From contig CAWKCY010000024.1 in assembly GCA_963848195.1 (NCBI GenBank), forward strand, positions 372,001 through 436,000: a stretch of DNA of 64,000 nucleotides, written 5' to 3'. The notes beneath the pieces were generated by a model. That model was not told where the DNA came from, made no database searches, and saw nothing but the letters and a program-made list of their open reading frames with translations. The DNA comes from CAVQBP01 sp963848195 (GTDB lineage: Bacteria > Bacteroidota > Ignavibacteria > Ignavibacteriales > Ignavibacteriaceae). Below, piece by piece: positions 47,464-55,889 of this stretch. Both the position numbers and the translations under genes were made by a program. The first letter of the stretch is position 1; each line of letters opens with the position of its first letter.

Positions 47464-47885
47464 TTTATTGCTCCTTGCTGTTAGTCTATATTAAAAATAA
47501 AATAAATAGTTTTAAAGAGAAATAAATATAATGAATCTGATAAAATAATCACATCTTCCTCAATGGTAACTCTAAGATAACTCCAAGGTAACTCCATGGT
47601 AACTCCAAGGTAACTCCAAGGTAACTCCAAGATAACTCCAAGATAACTCCAAAGTAACTCAATGTATAATCCAGCATGACTGTAACATTCAATTTCCCAT
47701 TACAATCCGGAATATATCTATCTATAATTTAATACTTTTTAGATCAACTCTATTGGATCTCACCGAAAAATACTTAGTGCCCCTTCGTGCCTTTGAGACT
47801 TTGTGGCTATTATTAGAGTTTTATATAAAGGAAAAGGTCACCGGAACTCTGTCATTGAGAAACATTAAGAGAATCACAAACATAA
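47464..47885. other. Gene-free spacer with tandem repeat
   Basis: This 422-base AT-rich spacer sits between the DHS-like gene and the epimerase gene, both on the minus strand. It holds a 9-unit, 11-bp tandem array (47565-47663) and, near 47770-47812, a stretch with CTTCGTGCC and TTTGAGACTTTGTGGC that resembles repeats seen in intergenic DNA of this phylum. I see no open reading frame with coding character and no RNA-like structure here. Confidence 0.6.
47565..47663. repeat. Tandem repeat, 9 x 11 bp
   Basis: Nine direct copies of an 11-base unit, consensus GGTAACTCCAA, run without gaps. Variants change the second base (GATAACTCCAA in three units) or single end bases; the first unit reads GGTAACTCTAA and the last AGTAACTCAAT. 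The period equals that of the array at 16569-16623. Both units contain CTCCA, but the remaining six bases differ. Confidence 0.97.
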
Positions 47886-48923
47886 TTAAAAAAACTTCTT
47901 AGCTATTCTCAAAATACCTTGTTTCCATGGTACTCTATGTGAGACGCCGCTTTTATCCTTGAATTCTTCAAAATGGTCAATATACCATTTGTAATTTCTT
48001 ACAAGTGCATCTTTATTCGAATATTTGGGCTTAAATCCAAGTTTCTTTTCAGCTTTTTCTATTGAAACAAAAGAATCCTTTGAAGCTGTTTCATAAACCC
48101 ACTTATAAAGAGGAGAAAGCTTAAATGTTTCCAGCAGCTTTAATACAGCGATTATAGGTTTTTCGGGAAGTGGGATAATCTTTTTCCCGAACCCTGCGTA
48201 ATCCAAAACGGCCTGGTAATCTTCTTTCATTGTGGTATATTCTTTTGCGCCGATATTAAAAGTATCGTTAACATTTTTTTCTTCAAGTGTGGCACATAAA
48301 TAAATCGCATCACACAGATCTTCAACGTCCATAAGCTGGTATCGATTATTACCGCTACCAATCATCGGAAACCCTTTACCATCCTTTGCCCAATCAAAAA
48401 GTAAATCAAAAACACCCAGTCGTTCAGGACCTACAAATGATTTGGGTCTTATAATAGGGACACATATACCTCCAGCTCTATACTCTAGACACTCTTTTTC
48501 TGCAGAAATCTTTGCCTTTCCATATGGTCCAACACCATCAAGCTTATCATCTTCATAAAGAGGATGGTGATCCGGAATTCCGTACACTGCAGTGGAAGAT
48601 ATATGAATAAATCTTTTTACATTATTATCCTTTGCAGCTTCAAGTAAATTTTTTGTACCCTCTATATCTGTAGATAAGATATCTTCAGCCTTATAAAGCG
48701 GCAGTGCAGCGGCTGTATGAACAATTATATCAATACCTTTTACTGCATTTTTTACAGCCCCTTTATCTCTGATATCACCTTTAATTACTTTTATCTTATC
48801 TGCAATATCAGGATATTCAAAATCAGCAATATCAAGTGAAACAACTTCTTCTCCCTTAGTGTATAAATAACGAATTAAATTTATCCCTAAAAATCCGGCT
48901 CCCCCTGTTACTAAAAATTTCAT
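47886..48923 (-). CDS. NAD-dependent epimerase/dehydratase (extended SDR)
   Basis: This 345-residue protein carries the Rossmann motif VTGGAGFLGINLIRYL at the N-terminus and Ser/Tyr/Lys catalytic residues in ISSTAVYG and YGKAK. It belongs to the extended SDR group, which includes UDP-sugar epimerases, dTDP-sugar dehydratases and 3-beta-hydroxysteroid dehydrogenases. The N-terminal ATG and full C-terminus are present. Neighbours do not reveal the substrate. Confidence 0.85.
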   Translation of the reverse strand: MKFLVTGGAGFLGINLIRYLYTKGEEVVSLDIADFEYPDIADKIKVIKGDIRDKGAVKNAVKGIDIIVHTAAALPLYKAEDILSTDIEGTKNLLEAAKDNNVKRFIHISSTAVYGIPDHHPLYEDDKLDGVGPYGKAKISAEKECLEYRAGGICVPIIRPKSFVGPERLGVFDLLFDWAKDGKGFPMIGSGNNRYQLMDVEDLCDAIYLCATLEEKNVNDTFNIGAKEYTTMKEDYQAVLDYAGFGKKIIPLPEKPIIAVLKLLETFKLSPLYKWVYETASKDSFVSIEKAEKKLGFKPKYSNKDALVRNYKWYIDHFEEFKDKSGVSHRVPWKQGILRIAKKFF

Positions 48924-48967
48924 ATAATTTGTCGAGTTATTTGTTAATAAATAAAATACTTATTCAA

Positions 48968-49096
48968 GTTACTCATATTACGCATAGCTGTCATTCTGAA
49001 CGAAGTGAAGAATCTCAAGGTTTATAATTTGCACAATTTTGAGATACTTCGCCCTCCTCAATATGACAAAAAAATAATTTGCGTAACATGAGTTAC
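48968..49096. repeat. Inverted-repeat element
   Basis: Outer arms GTTACTCATATTACGC (48968-48983) and GCGTAACATGAGTTAC (49081-49096) match in 14 of 16 bases. Inner arms begin TGTCATTCTGAACG (48989) and end AATATGACA (49068), again nearly complementary, with TGAAGAATCTC facing GAGATACTTC. The whole 129-base block could fold into one long stem. It carries no gene. It sits between the epimerase and an upward-reading gene, and has a relative at 55757-55845. Confidence 0.75.
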
Positions 49097-49153
49097 TAAA
49101 AATAGTGAAATTTATTAATTAGCGGAAAAAATTTATTTATTATAATTTTAAAT

Positions 49154-49867
49154 ATGAAGCCTATTATAAAAATTGAAAATAATAGCAACGGAATAATCAG
49201 TTTCTCCGGCTCTGTAATTATCCATTTAACTATTTTTATTTTAGCTGCTTTTGTTTTTAATGTTACAACAGAAAATTCTAAAGCATCGGGAAGCTATGTT
49301 CAAATTAAAACAGGTGAATTTATACAGGAATCAAAAAGTGATGTCCCCAAACAGGAAAAAAGAGAGCCTCATCTAAAAAAGCAAGAAAATAAAATAAACA
49401 ATAAAAAAACCCCGGAAAGAAATACCAAACCTAATTTATTAGCTTTATCGGATACATCAGGACTCTATCAGATCTATAAAGAATCAACCCTTGATGTTTC
49501 CATAAGATATCCCGAAGGCTGGACATACATTGACCAGAACGTAAAAAATAAATTGGATGGTGTAACTTTTTGGGCTGCTGACGGAATTTACTCTCCTCCC
49601 CCATATGTTCATATTGAAGTAAAAGAAAAATATCTTTTTAATCCCCAAAAATATAAATATTCTATTAAAACTGATGATTATACGGCTTATTATAATGATC
49701 CTGAAGAATTATCAGGGCAAATTTCTCAGGAAGTATATATAAGAACTAATATTGATGAAGATTTCAGCATAAAGTTAATAATGCAAGGTAAAGAACCATT
49801 CAGATCATTTCAGCCGGTCTTTTTCGGAATGATTAAAACTTTTAAATTTGACAATTCACTATTCTAA
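49154..49867 (+). CDS. Membrane-anchored protein, PsbP-like C-terminus
   Basis: This 237-residue protein has one N-terminal membrane helix (about residues 19-37). It is followed by a Lys/Glu-rich linker (KQEKREPHLKKQENK), as in TonB-like anchors, and a C-terminal domain with YPEGWTYIDQ...GVTFWAADG that resembles PsbP/MOG1-type folds. It probably faces the periplasm. The function is unknown. It stands alone, 48 bases before the DUF4412 gene. Confidence 0.6.
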   Translation: MKPIIKIENNSNGIISFSGSVIIHLTIFILAAFVFNVTTENSKASGSYVQIKTGEFIQESKSDVPKQEKREPHLKKQENKINNKKTPERNTKPNLLALSDTSGLYQIYKESTLDVSIRYPEGWTYIDQNVKNKLDGVTFWAADGIYSPPPYVHIEVKEKYLFNPQKYKYSIKTDDYTAYYNDPEELSGQISQEVYIRTNIDEDFSIKLIMQGKEPFRSFQPVFFGMIKTFKFDNSLF

Positions 49868-49914
49868 TTTGTAGATTCCAGGAACTAATTAGTATTTTTT
49901 ATAAGGAGCCTGTC

Positions 49915-50610
49915 ATGAAATCTATTTTAAGTATTTTCATCTTCACAATGGTTATCTTCTGTTTCCTCAATATAAAATCCTATTCACAGTCATTCGAAGG
50001 TAAAATTGTTATGCAGATTACTTCTAAAGATCAAGATCAGCCTCAGACTATTGATTATTATTGTAAAGGAAGCAAAATACGTTTTGAAGGTAAAGGAGCG
50101 GAAGGCGGAGGAGGTGCTATGGTCATGGATACTAAAGATTATAGTGCTCTCATAATAGTTCCGCAGCAAAAAATGTATATGACATATTCTTATAAAAATT
50201 TGCTCGGTGCTGCTAGTGATACTGTGAAAAATAAAATGCAAACTGAAATGGAAAAGGGAAATATTAAAATGACAGGTGAGACTAAGGAAATAAATGGATT
50301 TCCATGTGAAAAATGGGTCTATAAAGACGATGAAGGAAAAAGCGGGGAGGCCTGGATGACTAAAGGAATAAAGAATTTTTTCTTTTTTAGTAATCCTATG
50401 AAACCCGAAAATAACGAACCTGAATGGCAAAAAAAATTAACCCAGGAAGGTTATTTCCCTATGATGGTTGTTTCTAAGGATGAAGACGGAAATATTGATT
50501 CAAAGATGGAAGTAACATCTATTGAAAAGAAATCCTTAGATGATTCTCTATTTAATCCTCCTGCTGATTATAAAAAAATGGATATCCCCATGATGAATCA
50601 TGGTAACTAA
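49915..50610 (+). CDS. DUF4412-domain secreted protein
   Basis: This 231-residue protein has a signal peptide (FCFLNIKSYSQ). It has DUF4412 features: SFEGKIVMQITSKDQ, a repeated KIRFEGKG motif, MVMDTKDYSALIIVPQQKMYM, and ETKEINGFPCEKW. This periplasmic or surface domain is common in Bacteroidota and its role is unknown. It has a strong ribosome site (AAGGAG). The C-terminus ends MMNHGN; no sorting tail is seen. Confidence 0.85.
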   Translation: MKSILSIFIFTMVIFCFLNIKSYSQSFEGKIVMQITSKDQDQPQTIDYYCKGSKIRFEGKGAEGGGGAMVMDTKDYSALIIVPQQKMYMTYSYKNLLGAASDTVKNKMQTEMEKGNIKMTGETKEINGFPCEKWVYKDDEGKSGEAWMTKGIKNFFFFSNPMKPENNEPEWQKKLTQEGYFPMMVVSKDEDGNIDSKMEVTSIEKKSLDDSLFNPPADYKKMDIPMMNHGN

Positions 50611-50707
50611 AAGATTATAAAATTTATTCAAGCAGAATTACAGTCAATTATATAGATTAAATCCATTACGTTCACTTAAGAACCTACGTGAATATTCAAA
50701 TTTGTAA

Positions 50708-50777
50708 AGCGATTCTCCGAATCGCTAATGCCAATTTTATTTGAATTTATAATTATTTAAACGAAACAGAGTTTCGT
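50708..50777. repeat. Two small perfect hairpins
   Basis: AGCGATTC-TCC-GAATCGCT (50708-50726) and ACGAAAC-AGA-GTTTCGT (50761-50777) are perfect palindromes with three-base loops. They lie in the spacer between DUF4412 and the rplM promoter. The second could be a weak terminator, but no T-run follows. They resemble short palindromes scattered through this kind of genome. Confidence 0.8.
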
Positions 50778-50780
50778 CCT

Positions 50781-50822
50781 ACAATTAACAATTAACAATT
50801 AACAATTAACAATTAACAATTA
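50781..50822. repeat. Tandem repeat, 6 x 7 bp
   Basis: Six perfect copies of ACAATTA, giving a run of AATTAAC phrases, lie just upstream of the rplM promoter. The array ends at 50822, 10 bases before the TTGACT box. Confidence 0.95.
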
Positions 50823-50831
50823 ACCATTTCC

Positions 50832-50860
50832 TTGACTTTTTTAACCTATCCACCTAAATT
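50832..50860 (+). promoter_or_regulatory. Sigma-70-like promoter for rplM-rpsI
   Basis: TTGACT (50832-50837) and TAAATT (50855-50860) are separated by 17 bases, an almost ideal housekeeping promoter. It lies about 44 bases upstream of the rplM start codon. Confidence 0.65.
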
Positions 50861-50903
50861 AGTATTCTTTATTTGAAAAGATTTGGCTTTTTGGAGGAAA
50901 CAT

Positions 50904-51344
50904 TTGAAACAGGAAAAATTAACAAAGTTTATTAGTACGGAAGATGCAGGCAAAAAGTGGTTTGTTATTGATGCAAAAGATCAGGTACTAGGCAGGCTCG
51001 CATCAAAAGTAGCTGTTATTATTCGAGGCAAGAATAAAGCAATTTTCACTCCTAATTCGGATACTGGAGATTTCGTAATTATAATTAATGCCGAACAGGT
51101 TAAGGTAACAGGAAAAAGAGGATTACTTAAAACTTATGCCCACCATTCGATGTATCCGGGTGGTCTAAAAGTGAAAACATTCTCAGAGGTAATGGCAAAA
51201 AAACCTGAATTTATTATTGAAAACGCCGTTAAAGGAATGCTCCCCAAAAACCGTTTAGGAAATAAATTAATTAAGAAATTAAAAGTATATAAAGGGAATG
51301 AACATCCTCATCAGGCTCAAAAGCCCGAACAATTAAGTTTATAA
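50904..51344 (+). CDS. rplM: Ribosomal protein L13 (uL13)
   Basis: This 146-residue protein starts with TTG at 50904, six bases after GGAGG, giving the usual L13 length. (An upstream in-frame TTG at 50883 would overlap that site.) The family motif KWFVIDAKDQVLGRLASKVA and the closing HPHQAQKPE are present. It is a large-subunit assembly protein and heads the rplM-rpsI pair. Confidence 0.95.
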   Translation: MKQEKLTKFISTEDAGKKWFVIDAKDQVLGRLASKVAVIIRGKNKAIFTPNSDTGDFVIIINAEQVKVTGKRGLLKTYAHHSMYPGGLKVKTFSEVMAKKPEFIIENAVKGMLPKNRLGNKLIKKLKVYKGNEHPHQAQKPEQLSL

Positions 51345-51354
51345 CGGAGATTTA

Positions 51355-51741
51355 ATGTCAGATCAAATTTATGTAGGCAGAAGAAAAACATCGGTAGCAA
51401 GAGTTATTTTAAGAAACGGAAACGGTAAAATTACTGTTAATGGTAAAGAATTTGAGACTGCATTCCCGCAGCTCCTCAGCAGAGAAGATATTTTGAACCC
51501 TCTTAAAGTTACAGAAACAGAGGGTAATTATGACATTATGGTTAATGTTCACGGGGGAGGTACAACCGGGCAAGCTCAAGCCATCAGACTTGGAATTTCC
51601 AGAGCACTAATTGAAATAAATCCCGATAATAGAACTGCACTTAAGAAAGAAGGATTCTTAACAAGAGATCCAAGAATGGTTGAACGTAAAAAGTACGGTC
51701 GTCCCAAAGCTAGAAAAAGATTTCAATTTTCGAAAAGATGA
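51355..51741 (+). CDS. rpsI: Ribosomal protein S9 (uS9)
   Basis: This 128-residue protein follows rplM after 10 bases, as in almost all bacteria. The YVGRRKTSVARV start, GGGTTGQAQAIRLGI and the basic end RPKARKRFQFSKR, which reaches the peptidyl site, are all intact. Confidence 0.97.
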   Translation: MSDQIYVGRRKTSVARVILRNGNGKITVNGKEFETAFPQLLSREDILNPLKVTETEGNYDIMVNVHGGGTTGQAQAIRLGISRALIEINPDNRTALKKEGFLTRDPRMVERKKYGRPKARKRFQFSKR

Positions 51742-51869
51742 TTTAAGCTCAAGTTTGAGTTTCCATATAGTATTATTAATTAATCAATTAAAACATTATT
51801 CATATTTCCTGATTTGTTTCCTGTGTCCTCAATACGGGGATGAAAAGCAAAGTTGATGGAAATAGAAGC

Positions 51870-51883
51870 CCGGTAATTACCGG
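51870..51883 (+). promoter_or_regulatory. Palindrome in the rpsB leader
   Basis: CCGGTAATTACCGG is a perfect 14-base palindrome 18 bases before the rpsB start, in a 159-base gap after rpsI. It is well placed to be a translation-control structure for the S2-EF-Ts genes, as ribosomal-protein leaders often are. The role is inferred. Confidence 0.45.
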
Positions 51884-51900
51884 AATAAACAGGAGTAAAA

Positions 51901-52794
51901 ATGCAAAAGATAGATTTAGTTCAGCTTATTGAAGCTGGTGCACACTTCGGTCATTTAACACGCCGCTGGAATCCTAAAATGAAACCATATATTTTTATGG
52001 AGAAAAACGGGATTCATATAATTGATCTCAAGAAAACCCAGGAATATCTCTCTGTGGTCTATGATAATTTATCCCGCTTAGTTGCCGATGGCAGAAAAGT
52101 TCTCTTTGTCGGAACTAAGAAACAAGCTAAAAATATCGTTGAAACTGAAGCCAGAAGATGCGAGTCTAATTGGGTTAGTGAAAGATGGCTGGGTGGAATG
52201 CTTACAAATTTTGCCACTATTAGAAAAAGTGTAAAAAGATTAAATAATATTGAAAAACAAGAAACTGATGGTACTTTCGAAAAAATAACAAAAAAAGAAA
52301 GATTGTTCTTATCGCGTGAAAAAGATAAATTGAAAAAAGTTCTGGAAGGCGTTGAATCTATGTCCCGGCTCCCAGGAGCTATGTTTGTTGTTGATATTAA
52401 AAAGGAATCTATCGCAATTAAAGAGGCAAAAAGATTAGATATACCTGTATTTGCCGTAGTTGATACTAATTGTGATCCTGATCTTGTTGATTATATCGTT
52501 CCCGCTAATGACGATGCCGTTAAAACTATAGAGCTTATCGTAAGACATATGGCTGATGCAGTTATTGAAGGAAATCAAAAAATGCAGGAACATAAAGCCG
52601 AAGAAGCCGCTGAAAAAGAAAGATTGAAAAAAGAAAGAGAAGAAGAAAAAATCAGAAATAAAGAAAAAGCTGAAGCAGAAAGAGAAGAAGCTAAAAAAGA
52701 ACAAGCTGCAAAGGATCAAGCTAAAAAGGAAGAAATTGCAAAAGAACAAGCTGCAAAGGAACATGCTGCTTCCAGTGAAGAAAATAAAAATTAA
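51901..52794 (+). CDS. rpsB: Ribosomal protein S2 (uS2) with charged tail
   Basis: This 297-residue S2 is about 56 residues longer than E. coli S2. The core (about residues 1-228) has all family motifs (GAHFGHLTRRWNPKMKPYIF and FVGTKKQAK). The last 65 residues are almost only Lys, Glu and Ala (KERLKKEREEEK, KKEQAAKDQAKKEE) and predict one long charged helix. It heads the classic rpsB-tsf-pyrH-frr order; tsf starts 18 bases later. Confidence 0.96.
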   Translation: MQKIDLVQLIEAGAHFGHLTRRWNPKMKPYIFMEKNGIHIIDLKKTQEYLSVVYDNLSRLVADGRKVLFVGTKKQAKNIVETEARRCESNWVSERWLGGMLTNFATIRKSVKRLNNIEKQETDGTFEKITKKERLFLSREKDKLKKVLEGVESMSRLPGAMFVVDIKKESIAIKEAKRLDIPVFAVVDTNCDPDLVDYIVPANDDAVKTIELIVRHMADAVIEGNQKMQEHKAEEAAEKERLKKEREEEKIRNKEKAEAEREEAKKEQAAKDQAKKEEIAKEQAAKEHAASSEENKN

Positions 52795-52812
52795 TAAAAA
52801 AGGGTTGTTATT

Positions 52813-53664
52813 ATGGCAATTACTGCTGCACAAGTAAATGAATTAAGACAAAAAACCGGTGCAGGAATGATGGACTGCAAAAAAGCTTTAACAGAAGCAA
52901 ATGGCGATATTCAAAAAGCTATTGAAATTTTAAGAAAAAAAGGAGCTTCTGTAGCTTCGAAAAGAGCAGAAAAAACTGCCGGAGAAGGTTTAATATTAAC
53001 TAAAGTTTCCGATGATAAAAAAGAAGGTATTATTGTTGAAGTAAATTGCGAAACTGATTTCGTAGCAAATAGTGAAGATTTTAAGAATTTCGCAGAGGAT
53101 GTCTTAAATACAGTTTCAACTAAAAAACCACTTAGTGTTGATGAATTATTAAATGATAAGTCACTTGAAAATAAAAAAAATGATGTGATGGGTAAGGTTG
53201 GAGAAAAAATCGAAATATCCCGCTTCAAAGTTGAAGAAGCTTCGAATGGCTTAATGGTTGATTATATTCATCCCGGTTCAAAGTTAGGTGTTCTGGTTAA
53301 ATTTGAGGATGCTACTAATACTGAAACTCTTTCAGGTCTCGGAAAAGACATTGCAATGCAGGTCGCTGCTATGAATCCAATTTGTGTTTACCGCGAAGAA
53401 GTTCCAAAAGATACTATTAGTAAAGAACTTGAAATCTATAAAGAAGTTGCTAAAAAAGAAGGTAAACCGGAACAGATTCTAGATAAAATTGCTCAGGGAA
53501 AGCTGAATAAGTTTTATCAGGAAAATTGCCTTATTGAACAGGCTTTTATAAAGGATAATTCAAAATCAGTCGGTGATTTGATTAAAGAGTATAATACCAA
53601 AACTAACGGTAATGCTAAAATCTCACTGTTTTACCGCTTCCATTTAGGGGATCAAAAAAAATAA
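52813..53664 (+). CDS. tsf: Translation elongation factor Ts
   Basis: This 283-residue protein exchanges GDP for GTP on EF-Tu. The N-terminal UBA-like domain (LRQKTGAGMMDCKKAL) and the TDFVANSEDFKNF signature are typical. It is the second gene of the rpsB block and has an intrinsic terminator just after it. Confidence 0.97.
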   Translation: MAITAAQVNELRQKTGAGMMDCKKALTEANGDIQKAIEILRKKGASVASKRAEKTAGEGLILTKVSDDKKEGIIVEVNCETDFVANSEDFKNFAEDVLNTVSTKKPLSVDELLNDKSLENKKNDVMGKVGEKIEISRFKVEEASNGLMVDYIHPGSKLGVLVKFEDATNTETLSGLGKDIAMQVAAMNPICVYREEVPKDTISKELEIYKEVAKKEGKPEQILDKIAQGKLNKFYQENCLIEQAFIKDNSKSVGDLIKEYNTKTNGNAKISLFYRFHLGDQKK

Positions 53665-53672
53665 TTTTTGTT

Positions 53673-53704
53673 AAAGGTCTTAATATTATTAAGACCTTTT
53701 TTTT
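53673..53704 (+). terminator. Intrinsic terminator after tsf
   Basis: AAAGGTCTTAAT (53673-53684) and ATTAAGACCTTT (53688-53699) form a 12-base perfect stem with a three-base loop, followed by a run of Ts to 53704. It lies between tsf and pyrH, leaving about 31 bases to the pyrH start. Confidence 0.9.
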
Positions 53705-53735
53705 ATATTTACCTATAACTTTTAAATGATTTATA

Positions 53736-54470
53736 ATGAATAAGCTAAAATACAAACGCGTTATTTTGAAATTAAGCGGCGAATCTCTTATGGGACAAAA
53801 AGGATTTGGAATTGACCCTAAAGTTCTGGATTTTTTTTCAGCGGAAGTCAAGAAAATTCATGATATTGGTGTTCAGATTGGTATTGTAATCGGCGGCGGA
53901 AATATTTACAGGGGATTAAGCGCAGATGATCAGGGAATTGACCGGGTTACTGGAGACCAGATGGGAATGCTCGCTACAGTTATTAATTCTCTGGCTCTTC
54001 AAAATGCAATTGAACATAGGGGTATATATACTAGGTTGATGAGCGCTATTAAAATGGAAGAAATGGCTGAACCCTATATTAGAAGAAGAGCCCAAAGACA
54101 CCTTGAGAAGGGAAGAGTTGTTATTTTTGGTGCGGGAACCGGTCATCCATATTTTAGTACTGATACTGCTGCTTCTTTAAGAGCCGTTGAAATTGGTGCC
54201 GATGTAATTATTAAAGGTACTCGCGTTGATGGTGTTTATGACTCAGACCCTGAAAGGAATCCAAAGGCCTTTAGGTTCGATAATATTACATATATGGATA
54301 TTTTAAAGAAAAATCTGCGCGTAATGGATTTAACCGCAATCAGTTTATGCCAGGAAAATAAACTGCCTATTATTGTTTTTAATATGAATGTGCCCGATAA
54401 TTTAATAAAATTAGTAAAGGGAGAAAACGTAGGAACATTAATTCAAAATCTAGAAGAAGTAGAAAGTTAA
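53736..54470 (+). CDS. pyrH: UMP kinase
   Basis: This 244-residue hexameric UMP kinase makes UDP. The N-terminal KLSGESLMG loop, GGGNIYRG and GTRVDGVYDSDP are intact. There is no clear ribosome site (AT-rich leader), and a terminator stands 31 bases upstream, so expression may depend on read-through. Located in the conserved order before frr. Confidence 0.97.
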   Translation: MNKLKYKRVILKLSGESLMGQKGFGIDPKVLDFFSAEVKKIHDIGVQIGIVIGGGNIYRGLSADDQGIDRVTGDQMGMLATVINSLALQNAIEHRGIYTRLMSAIKMEEMAEPYIRRRAQRHLEKGRVVIFGAGTGHPYFSTDTAASLRAVEIGADVIIKGTRVDGVYDSDPERNPKAFRFDNITYMDILKKNLRVMDLTAISLCQENKLPIIVFNMNVPDNLIKLVKGENVGTLIQNLEEVES

Positions 54471-54511
54471 CTTCTCCTGCTTTTTTATAAAAAATTAACC
54501 GGAGAAATTAA

Positions 54512-55066
54512 ATGGAACAGACAATTAAAGATGCAAAATCCAGAATGGATAAGTCGTTAGAAGCTTTGAGATCGGAACTTTCAAAAGTCAGATCAGGTAA
54601 GGCAACAACAGCTTTACTTGATGGAATTAAGGTTGATTATTACGGTAATATGACACCACTGAACCAGGTCGGTAATCTTACCGTACTCGATGCACATACT
54701 CTATCATTTACACCCTGGGATAAATCTATGGTAATGCCTGCTGATAAAGCTATCCTTGAAGCTAATATCGGGTTAAATCCTGTAAGTGATGGAACCAATT
54801 TAAAGATTCCGATTCCTGCTTTAAATGAAGAGAGAAGAAAAGAACTCGTTAAAATTGTTAAAAAGTTTGGTGAGGATACTAAAATTGCGGTAAGGAATAT
54901 TAGACGTGATGCAAATGATCATTTGAAAAAAGAAGAAAAGGATAAAAAAATATCCGAAGATCAATTGAAGGACGCAGAAGATAGAATTCAAAAACTTACT
55001 GATGAACATACACAAAGGGTTGATGAGATATTAAAACATAAAGAAATTGAAATCATGGAAGTGTAA
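54512..55066 (+). CDS. frr: Ribosome recycling factor
   Basis: This 184-residue protein releases ribosomes after termination together with EF-G. The RSGKATTALLDGIKVDYYG motif and the long helical bundle are complete. It is the last gene of the rpsB block and is closed by a terminator. Confidence 0.97.
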   Translation: MEQTIKDAKSRMDKSLEALRSELSKVRSGKATTALLDGIKVDYYGNMTPLNQVGNLTVLDAHTLSFTPWDKSMVMPADKAILEANIGLNPVSDGTNLKIPIPALNEERRKELVKIVKKFGEDTKIAVRNIRRDANDHLKKEEKDKKISEDQLKDAEDRIQKLTDEHTQRVDEILKHKEIEIMEV

Positions 55067-55097
55067 GTTAGAATTCACAAAATAAAAAGATTTAATT

Positions 55098-55121
55098 ACC
55101 CGGTTTTATACCGGGTTTTTT
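55098..55121 (+). terminator. Intrinsic terminator after frr
   Basis: ACCCGGT (55098-55104) and ACCGGGT (55110-55116) pair around a five-base loop and are followed by a T-run, a clear factor-independent terminator. Confidence 0.92.
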
Positions 55122-55215
55122 ATATCTCAAGCCCATCCATTCATCCATTCTTTCTTAGAAAAAATATAGTTAAATTTGCATTAAGGAAATCTTCAAATTA
55201 AGAAAGGGAGAAAAA

Positions 55216-55716
55216 ATGTATCCGAAAAGTATTGAATTATTAAACAAAGCTCTTTCCGATGAATTATCGGCTGTTCATCAATATATGCTTTTCCATTTTT
55301 ATTGCGATGATTATGGATATGATTTACTGGCAAACTTATTCAAAAGAACAGCTATTCAGGAAATGCTGCATATTGAAAGATTGGCTGAACGGATTTTATT
55401 TTTAAAAGGTGAAGTTGAAATGATTGCTTCTGAAGAAGTAGAAAAAATTCATGAAGTTGATGGGATGTTAAAAAAAGCGGCAAAAATGGAAGAGGATAGC
55501 GCAAGGGAATATAATCTTTGGGCCAATGAATGTGCAGCGAATGCCGATGCTATTTCTAAGCAGTTATTTGAAAGTCTTGTATCTGAAGAAGAAATCCATT
55601 TTGATCAATACGATACGGAACTGGATAACCTAAAGAAATTCGGCGATAGCTACCTTGCACTTCAATCAATAGAGAGAAGCAGGGGAAGAAATACAGCAGG
55701 TGCTGCTGCAAAATAA
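55216..55716 (+). CDS. bfr: Bacterioferritin
   Basis: This 166-residue ferritin-like protein has all six diiron ligands: Glu16, Glu49, His52, Glu92, Glu125 and His128. Met50 in QEMLHIERLAERILFL lies in the place of the heme-ligand Met52 of E. coli bacterioferritin. It stores iron and detoxifies peroxide in the cytoplasm. A GGGAG site precedes the ATG. The short polar tail ends AGAAAK. Confidence 0.92.
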   Translation: MYPKSIELLNKALSDELSAVHQYMLFHFYCDDYGYDLLANLFKRTAIQEMLHIERLAERILFLKGEVEMIASEEVEKIHEVDGMLKKAAKMEEDSAREYNLWANECAANADAISKQLFESLVSEEEIHFDQYDTELDNLKKFGDSYLALQSIERSRGRNTAGAAAK

Positions 55717-55756
55717 TTAAAATCATAAAATATAGAGACGGCACTGAAAGTAATAT

Positions 55757-55845
55757 TTATCATTCTGGACGGAACGTAGTGGAAAGACCTGTCCCGCTTG
55801 CGGGAAGAATCTCCACTCCACCATGTTCGCTACCTAACATTACAA
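55757..55845. repeat. Inverted-repeat element, second copy
   Basis: A block starting TCATTCTGGACGGAACGTAG and ending in CATGTTCGCTACCTAACATT is nearly self-complementary over about 90 bases. It contains the perfect hairpin TCCCGC-TT-GCGGGA (55792-55805). It shares the TCATTCTG...GAAGAATCTC core with the element at 48968-49096. It lies in the spacer between bfr and the vWA cluster. Confidence 0.7.
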
Positions 55846-55889
55846 AAAGAGTACTTTATTAGCAGCCTCAAATGTTAATTATTAGAATT

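Noticed and set aside
47565..47663. Possible CRISPR or iteron origin
   Set aside because: Units are contiguous and 11 bp, there is no rep gene, dnaA box or plasmid gene nearby; the origin idea is unsupported.
47770..47812. Possible small gene in the spacer
   Set aside because: No start, stop or codon pattern gives a convincing protein; the stretch looks like repeat debris.
49990..50430. Minus-strand open frame of 146 codons
   Set aside because: It is a shadow of the DUF4412 gene; the composition is Phe/Ser-rich, as antisense frames of this genome are.
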